Assembly (NCBI GenBank): GCA_041583135.1 | Contig: JBFHGJ010000108.1 | Coordinates: 1-19,883, forward strand | Direction: 5' to 3' | Length of the DNA: 19,883 nucleotides | DNA from: JABSOG01 sp041583135 | Lineage (GTDB): Bacteria; Pseudomonadota; Gammaproteobacteria; Enterobacterales; Alteromonadaceae | Part shown: positions 18,201 to 19,883 of the stretch, in pieces | Layout of the letters: each line of letters opens with the position of its first letter | How positions within the stretch are numbered: position 1 is the stretch's first letter | The notes under the pieces: generated by a model | Databases searched by the model: none | What the model was told of the DNA's origin: nothing | What the model saw: the letters and a program-made list of their open reading frames with translations, nothing else | Translations under genes and position numbers: made by a program

Positions 18201-19883
18201 AAATGATGCATCACCAGCAGCAAATGACGGGTCTTTTCATCAGTATCTTTGATCAGCACCGCTTTAAACAGTACACCATTGGCCGGGTCGAGTTGACGCT
18301 GCACGCTATCGGCAAACTCGCCGCTGGCAAGCTCTGCCTCTGACAGTTCCACTTCAATGCAATGCTCAAAGATGTGCGCGTTTAACGCCTGTTCATCAAA
18401 ACGACGATAGCTGGCGCTAAGATCGTTGTCTTGTGGCTTAAAGACCAAACGCAGTACATCGTGTTGGGCTACCCACACACTGAGCATTTGACGCAGCAGC
18501 GACAGCTCAAAACTAAGCGGCGTGGTTAACATCACCGCTTGGTTGTAATGATGCCAATCGGTTAAGTCTTCAGCAAAAGCTTGGGCGATTGGCAATAAGA
18601 TTTGTTCGCCTTGTGATACTTCGCGGGCCTTTTGATCGCGCGCCTGCAATGACACCTTTTGTGCCAATGCGCCGATAGTGGGCGCGTCAAACAAGTCTTT
18701 AACGCTAAAATGCAGCCCTTCGCGTCTGGCCATTGCCACCACCTGCAACGACAAAATAGAGTCGCCGCCTAAGCGGTGGAAGTTATCATCGATACTGATC
18801 TGTTCGGCATCAAGACGCAGCAACTTGGCCCAAATAGGCAATAAACGCGCTTCGATATCATTGCGTGGTGCAATGCGGTTTTTATCTGCCGAGAGCTGAT
18901 TGGGTAACGGTAGTCTCGCTTTATCGATTTTACCGTTTGGCGTCAATGGCCACTGCTCGATGACGACAAAGGCACCCGGCACCATATGCTCTGGCAAACG
19001 CGTGCTCAGCCACTGCTCAACGGCCTCGATAGCCTCGCCAGTGTCTTGTGGCGTCTGTTCAAATTGCACATAACCGGTTAACAGCGAGCCGTGCACTATC
19101 ACTTGGGCGGAGTTTACCTGAGCTAAGCGGCAGATCTCGTGTTCAATTTCACCGGGTTCGATTCTAAAGCCGCGCAATTTGAGCTGGTTGTCCACCCGGC
19201 CGATATATTCCAGCGCCAAATCGCCGTCGCGGTTCTCAACATAACGTACCAAATCGCCGGTTTTATAGGCTTTGTCGGTTTGCTGCAAGCGGTGTAATTG
19301 CGCAAATGGATCATTGATAAACTGCTCTTGGGTCAGCGCCGCGCGGTTCAAATAACCAAGAGCCACGCCATCACCGGCCAAATACAGCTCGCCGACTACA
19401 CCACTGGCTGCAATGTTTTCACCATTATCGACCACATAGGCGATGGTATTGCTGATAGGCCTGCCAATAAGCGGCAAGCTGTCATCATCTGGCACTAACG
19501 CCGCCAATGAATAGGTAGTGTCTTCTGACGGACCGTAGAGATTATAAACTTGCTCAATATGCCCTGTCTGATACAGCTGACTGACGATATTGCGCGAGAG
19601 CGGTTCACCGGCCAAATTGACGGTAGTAACCGATTGTGGCACTGCGTTTTCCGCCAACAGCGCCGAGATACCAGAAGGTACGGTGTTGATCAGGCTAAGC
19701 CCTTGAGCATCCACGCCCTCATCCACCAATTGCAATATCGATGTTGCCACCACACACTCACCACCAAAGGCCAGCGGCGCGAAGATCTCAAAAATTGACA
19801 AGTCAAAGTTAAACGAGGTGCTGGCCAATACTTTGCGCATCTGCTCAACGCTGAAACACTCAAGGCTCCAGTTAAGTAAAGCA
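6212..19883 (-). CDS. NRPS, 5' truncated by window edge: (A)-T-E / C-A-T-E / C-A-T / C-A-T
   Basis: The frame is open through the window edge: fourteen codons before the ATG at 19840 read as adenylation-domain sequence (LLNWSLECFSVEQ), so that Met is internal and the real start lies outside. There are 4556 residues in view. Numbering from the first whole codon: partial A, T (Ser 375), E (HH 559); C (HH 1025), A (core Asp 1549), T (Ser 1899), E (HH 2104); C (HHH 2575), A (Asp 3099), T (Ser 3449); C (HH 3652), A (Asp 4149), T (LGGHSL, Ser 4499); short acidic C-terminal tail. By pocket codes it adds Ala, an unassigned residue, Asn and Gly, the first two as D forms. No TE: the chain passes to the next gene, with which it overlaps by one base. 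Further upstream modules are likely. Confidence 0.96.
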   Translation of the reverse strand, partial: ALLNWSLECFSVEQMRKVLASTSFNFDLSIFEIFAPLAFGGECVVATSILQLVDEGVDAQGLSLINTVPSGISALLAENAVPQSVTTVNLAGEPLSRNIVSQLYQTGHIEQVYNLYGPSEDTTYSLAALVPDDDSLPLIGRPISNTIAYVVDNGENIAASGVVGELYLAGDGVALGYLNRAALTQEQFINDPFAQLHRLQQTDKAYKTGDLVRYVENRDGDLALEYIGRVDNQLKLRGFRIEPGEIEHEICRLAQVNSAQVIVHGSLLTGYVQFEQTPQDTGEAIEAVEQWLSTRLPEHMVPGAFVVIEQWPLTPNGKIDKARLPLPNQLSADKNRIAPRNDIEARLLPIWAKLLRLDAEQISIDDNFHRLGGDSILSLQVVAMARREGLHFSVKDLFDAPTIGALAQKVSLQARDQKAREVSQGEQILLPIAQAFAEDLTDWHHYNQAVMLTTPLSFELSLLRQMLSVWVAQHDVLRLVFKPQDNDLSASYRRFDEQALNAHIFEHCIEVELSEAELASGEFADSVQRQLDPANGVLFKAVLIKDTDEKTRHLLLVMHHLIVDGISWRVLLSELIEMYQRYRSGAPLQLSQSSNSYQQWANWLASDEFIAKCNQALEYWQDTTMRIEPHIYAADNDTPASASTAFDSVQLHIEKAVSDTLLGRGNKPYRTQVNELLLAGLLHASNTLSGTNELVIVLEGHGRETDGSELEIGQTLGWFTSLYPLLLSAQQSNDIGALICAVKEQYRQVPDKGLSFGVLKYLAKAPELIDGPTPELLFNYLGQFEQVVAEQSDFYWADAPVGSMASAKRHSRYGLTLNGLQSNEGLSFTLSYDTSRYSTELIKRLLTQLKLSLAQIAEHCENANGALTPSDFPLANVDSATLNDWQQHYLIADLYRASGMQQGLLFQSMLHQGSYTNQKLFTFKDLNLTAFKAAWQQVVDNHGVFRTSFVGIDSGNAHQLVQDSVQLPWHYHDISEQSAAEQSQFIEQYRLADKAKGFDIAHAPLMRISVFELGDNRQQLLWSVHHALLDGWCLPLVFAEVTQYYRAITQGEALLPATPKASYKEYIAWLDGQDLSVSENYWRERLSGFEHKTPLPLVTGAANVEGQKHAHTLRCDDAFSSQLKAFAKAHEVTLNVLVQAAWALTLSQFNAAPKAPNRVVFGAVTSGRPPELEGVESIVGLFINSVALVVDIAPQMPLRQWLKTIHQELVAAESHAHVPLKDIQRLSPATEGLFDSLLVFENYPVDETIGEQAQSAALMVEAIDNFEGTDDAMALVVHTGRQLTMELTIGANLLSHADGERLVGHLHSLLGAMLTNADKPLGEIDWLTPNERQALLAQATGVTQGKDYSGTLLSHFEQVVANYGEHIAIDDNGELLSYQALDALANHFATQLKVQGVVAGDSVGVCAPRSQALIVGMLAVLKAGGAYVPLGQQLPQERLEFMCRDTGLSVILSATGDVAAGLSDDLAITEIALNWDDALLQSAAALAKVSPGEVDEQSLAYVLYTSGSTGLPKGVKVTQQNVLRCVYGDTQIAVDEQSKVVYCANPVFDASTWEIWTSLLHGSRLIVITEAQLLDVAQFKQRLEDSNASVLQLTAGLFRQLAEPLAQTFSQLDYLLIGGDKPDIAAVRTTIEAGAPKHFIHTYGPTETVAFTTIFAIDADSAKRGRLPIGRATYDSQAYVLDAQGQLLPQGAVGLLHIGGSGVAQGYLNLPQQSAEAFIANPFAAGRLYNTGDLVRFIDNGDILFVGRQDEQVKIRGYRIELGEIEYQLNRCDGVKSSLVRVMSDDAEQAQDKRLIAYVEASSGVTLDVTALRVQLSQTLPSHMVPGMLIAVDSWPLTANGKIDVKALPTPQTGLITGHYQAPVGSTELQLQQLWAELLQLDCTQISTSANFFALGGDSILSIQLVARAAKQGLHFSVKDLFDAPTITALAAVVSTERQLLSEQGQLTGPVPLLPVQQAFLADTTDWHHANQSVMLTTTDFEPQALAAIAKALLEQHDVLRLRFSQTQEQEQEQDQEQAQEQAQEQGQWQSEYLPLTDELLASSWQVQEMPQGDSKNLTALADKVQRSLNPAQGELFKLVYFKPLDGQKTKAGQASGRLLMVIHHLAVDGVSWRILLDDLHSLYGQYVAKAPLSLGQKTTSYRQWGELLAGDVAKAHFSEQATYWQTIVSGECLDISEPNSAATGNYHSAQLSIDAATTEALLTQCTSVYRAQINELLLGAVLLGTSRFAGQNKPLALMLESHGRELSKVIERSLQGAQSELSQTLGWFTQSYPLLLESAGTEDITGLINQVKSQYRNVPDGGMGYGVLKHMHQLPELKGCDEPKWLFNYLGQFDNSSAGEGMFTQAKESVGTQTSERRKPEFELSFNGMVSQGELWFEVSFIDERYRDERINGLLESIKSAIIEIVATAKTLDAMPLVAVDFPYSGASDQDIAKWQGEYDIADIYPASGTQQGMLFHSMLHAGSYVTQTLVHLEDLDVARFAETWQMLIDHHDIFRTAFVSQQDGQSQQLVVKQASPEWQLHDLTGLANEAQESAIEAFLAADKAKGFVTEQAPLLRFNLFDRGNSRHTLVWSHHHAIMDGWSLPLLFAQVRAIYAGLGEDNSAEHITTLKAALPAGQYGAYAKWLAAQDNQASLDYWAEQLADVKEVTPLPMVSTQVAFELHKEALQYSLSLSQAQTSALVSMARNANTTVGVLLQAAWACLLSRYSAREQVVFGATTSGRPPTLNGVEQMVGLFINTVPVSADLSGHQRFIDVVAQMHQLQAVRELHSHIPLVEIQRQSALKQNLFETIVVFENYPVSALSERSSDVHDLQVSGISFVEDSNFGLNLVAHLEDQLSLQLLVHDARFEQAQVEELVDSLADILNQVGQNPDLAWRDLAVNGELAIACGEQKPLSLAPDLASQFERQAKLSPDNTAAIFAATEVSYGELACYVNRFAAVLEESGVEQGQLVGVYLERSLSMLVSVLALSKLGAVFVALEPSQPQARIAAIIDDAQIDTVVTCDMLLDSLSHNGVDVVVVEDFIADPDAFSEYDGDEVTPRALAADALAYVLYTSGSSGKPKGVKIKHSGLMNYLDHGVNQYLCDGVTGSVVSSPLCFDATLTTLLAPLMCGGSVMLAGNDEVLFDELAQQLMHSSAPLLFKLTPAHMTVLLSYFGEQSSLQSHKIVIGGEQLSVSQLKPWVERYLPNGRYINEYGPTETVVGCCIYEVAGAQMLERINSSAVPIGQPIQNTRLYVTDDNLKILPKGAMGQLFIAGAGVCEGYLNRDELSGEVLLDDLTEQGALAYRSGDRVILHHNDCFEFIARCDEQLKVNGYRIEPADIEYHLNADERVKQAIVHLWQAASGNNELVAYVQWHQTGDFGQLSAALAKALPAYMCPQHYEAIEQWPLTVNGKIDRRALPAPKAHGISDSRQLPQTSLESKLLDIWCQALKSAEIGVTDSFFQAGGDSILALIVIGQCRQQGIELSVSELLSHGTIRALAAYLESEGRTSFVAQSELEPFALLSEDEKAALELPELSDAYPQTLLQQGMIFHTMQGQLEGVYHDISTIRLKLSWDETVFRQALLQMAERHEMLRAVFDMSLERPLVLVKSQMSLPLSVVDLRGHDKDAQQAAIEQWLAQEKRRGFALDICPWQITVQLLGEQEVCLHLSFHHALLDGWSRASLETELFERYHQLLAGHDAEPLSTPLPYRHFVGLEAKALACDKAKQHWLEIVQEAPMPWWSGAAERGQSYHVDFNLSAEKATAIGQLAAQLNVHEKSVLMALHVAICGLLDGQTKVLTSSVYNTRPELAGSELTLGLFLNALPLSVDFADMSWRELIVHIDEQQLAGMAHRYYPVTDIQRQSGVDLSGSLFNFVDFHVYEQVSQSADMVSRGAFDRNNYWLQSAFERGDNGSLSVGLILDSGVFKPALFDQLKAPIAQLLNGFVDGVDKPVPTSLTPQPSAPMVLDESIEYRRVWQQFDHVAKLAPNSCALRVANEQISYRELAAKASMMATQLLAKGLSGDVVVLHLTRSIDMVTALLGAAKAGITYVPLDPALPQARKQKLIAQSTAKLVLSDEPLSWQDEQSAVECLSPQQLLEGDSVTCEQSSGEFDDNAAAYVIFTSGSTGEPKGVAVSHRALGYHLAGARKRIDNLGCTSRWLAVTTLSFDIAALEILAPLLSGAELVLADEQQSKDPSALAALIEQHQITHMQATPATWTALIDSDWQGTKQLSVLCGGEALTVNLASALLPKVARLYNCYGPTEATIWSMISQVTLVDLNKHQIELSGTLPGYAHCVVNAYGQAVPPGIPGQLCIAGHALANGYFNNQCLTDKAFITRVNAKGEDERWYLSGDNVIATGADSYVYLGRIDHQVKVNGHRVELGEIQYQADSFEGVSRSVVTSFQDAQGFTGLALYVVPDERAAGQDGEFITALKAHLSARLPRYMVPHAIMVLDALPLNANGKVDLKQLEKPQFSRLTERVAPRNELEQQVLDIFAQLLGASADTLSVNDDFFSLGGHSLLLVQLLSRVRKRFEVEVALTEFMTKASVAGLAELIDAQQALSAVTESEQGEHTLSF
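6215..6265 (-). other. C-terminal acidic tail, candidate docking short linear motif
   Basis: After the last carrier helix (AGLAELIDAQQAL) the protein ends in a flexible tail with acidic and hydrophobic residues, TESEQGEHTLSF. Upstream partners of TubC-type docking domains end in short tails of this kind, which add as a strand to the beta-hairpin. The next gene begins with such a domain. The role is inferred from position and composition. Confidence 0.55.
6275..9350 (-). other. NRPS module 4: C-A-T, predicted glycine
   Basis: The C domain (about 8090-9350) starts AYPQTLLQQGMIFHTM, with GVYHDI, FHHALLDGWS (HH at 8924-8929) and LFNFVDFHVY. This N-terminal motif resembles the D-donor (DCL) or a related subtype more than the LCL form SxAQxRLW, although no epimerase precedes it. 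The A domain (about 6530-8045) has FTSGSTGEPKG, FDIAALEI (Asp at 7436-7438), MQATPATW, VLCGGEAL, NCYGPTEATIW, YLSGD and NGK (Lys 6554-6556). The code is DILQLGCIWK, one residue from the known glycine code DILQLGLIWK. The carrier is LGGHSL (Ser 6386-6388), the His form usual before an LCL condensation domain, which is what the next protein has. No epimerase follows, as fits achiral glycine. Confidence 0.85.
9425..12595 (-). other. NRPS module 3: C-A-T, predicted asparagine
   Basis: The C domain (about 11240-12595) is DCL type, with IYPASGTQQGMLFHSML and HHHAIMDGW (12134-12160), as expected after the epimerase of module 2. The A domain (about 9675-11190) has YTSGSSGKPKG, FDATLTTL (Asp at 10586-10588), FKLTPAHM, VIGGEQL, NEYGPTETVVG, YRSGD and NGK (Lys 9701-9703). 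The code is DATKVGEVGK, very close to the asparagine code DLTKLGEVGK of tyrocidine and bacitracin synthetases. The carrier reads AGGDSI (Ser 9536-9538), the Asp form usually seen before an epimerase, yet only about 25 linker residues follow before the next C domain. Asn is therefore predicted L, with the doubt set out in the findings. Confidence 0.87.
12650..17239 (-). other. NRPS module 2: C-A-T-E, unassigned substrate, D-configured
   Basis: The C domain (about 15900-17239) is DCL type (YRASGMQQGLLFQSML; HHALLDGW with HH at 16805-16810), matching the upstream epimerase. The A domain (about 14332-15840) has YTSGSTGLPKG, FDASTWEI (Asp 15236-15238), VLQLTAGLF, LLIGGD, HTYGPTETVAF, YNTGD and NGK (Lys 14357-14359). 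The code is DAWQLGTAFK, the same as module 5; the ending resembles Val/Ile-type codes, but I know no reference match. The carrier is LGGDSI (Ser 14186-14188). The epimerase (about 12650-14040) has HHLAVDGVSW (13544-13573), ESHGRE, QTLGWFT, PDGGMGYG and FNYLGQ, all intact, plus a Gln-rich insert at 13805-13861. Confidence 0.88.
13805..13861 (-). repeat. Gln-x dipeptide repeat (12-nt tandem unit) inside the module 2 epimerase
   Basis: Nineteen residues alternate Gln with Glu, Asp or Ala (QEQEQEQDQEQAQEQAQEQ). On the plus strand this is a run of TTG/CTG triplets spaced by TTC, CTC, GTC or GGC. It includes two exact copies of the 12-mer TTGTTCTTGGGC (13805-13816, 13817-13828) followed by degraded copies. 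It stays in frame and sits just after VLRLRFS, near the start of the domain, where the other epimerases have a short, unrelated loop. Probably a solvent-exposed, slippage-prone expansion. Confidence 0.9.
17300..19883 (-). other. NRPS module 1 (partial): (A)-T-E, predicted D-alanine
   Basis: The A domain (18902-19883) enters at the window edge just before the A4 region: STSFNFDLSIFEI (Asp 19802-19804), INTVPSG, VNLAGEP, NLYGPSEDTTY, YKTGD, RGFRIEPGEIE and NGK (Lys 18928-18930). The code is DLFNNALTYK, a recognised alanine code that I recall from microcystin synthetase. The carrier (about 18653-18866) has LGGDSI (Ser 18758-18760). The epimerase (about 17300-18603) is complete: HHLIVDGISW (18179-18208), EGHGRE, QTLGWFT, PDKGLSFG and FNYLGQF (17531-17551). 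The residue passed on should be D-Ala. The condensation or loading domain and A1-A3 lie outside the window. Confidence 0.87.

Noticed and set aside
19838..19840. ATG at 19840 as the start of the upstream NRPS
   Set aside because: The frame is open to the window edge and the preceding codons are typical adenylation-domain sequence, so this Met is internal.

Overview
The window is dominated by the 3' part of a non-ribosomal peptide synthetase (NRPS) locus. Two very long, intact reading frames lie head to tail on the minus strand (about 19883 to 687). They converge on the end of a glycosyltransferase gene on the plus strand (1-522). Base composition is moderate and codon use is even, and the proteins are rich in Gln and Ala. 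The style of the NRPS domains and a GT8-type envelope-sugar glycosyltransferase next door suggest a gammaproteobacterium, perhaps a marine Alteromonadales-like one. That placement is an inference from general character, not from a marker gene.

Layout: 1-522, C-terminal half of a GT8-family glycosyltransferase, cut by the window edge. 523-686, a short convergent intergenic region with a three-copy 10-bp repeat, a perfect 18-bp inverted repeat and a second hairpin followed by eight T: a double, probably two-way, terminator. 687-6212 (minus), terminal NRPS: TubC-type docking domain, C-A-T-E, thioesterase. 6212-19883 (minus), upstream NRPS, open at the window edge, holding (A)-T-E / C-A-T-E / C-A-T / C-A-T. 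The two synthetase genes overlap by one base (TAATG), so they are almost certainly co-transcribed and translationally coupled. The promoter and any earlier modules lie beyond 19883. No tailoring enzyme, transporter, regulator, MbtH-like gene, RNA gene, mobile element or CRISPR array is present.

Working together: the upstream protein builds the chain and hands it to the downstream protein. The hand-over probably uses its short acidic C-terminal tail and the N-terminal docking domain of the partner. Ten-residue pocket codes read by eye give DLFNNALTYK (Ala, then E), DAWQLGTAFK (unassigned, then E), DATKVGEVGK (Asn), DILQLGCIWK (Gly) and DAWQLGTAFK again (then E and TE). The inferred 3' segment of the product is therefore ...D-Ala - D-X - Asn - Gly - D-X, with the same unknown X twice, released by the thioesterase.

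Points worth a second look: the repeated unassigned pocket code; a Glu in place of the usual Asp at the thioesterase acid position; E-associated and D-donor-type signatures around module 3-4 with no epimerase between them; a Gln-x dipeptide repeat inside one epimerase; and the matched docking tail and domain.
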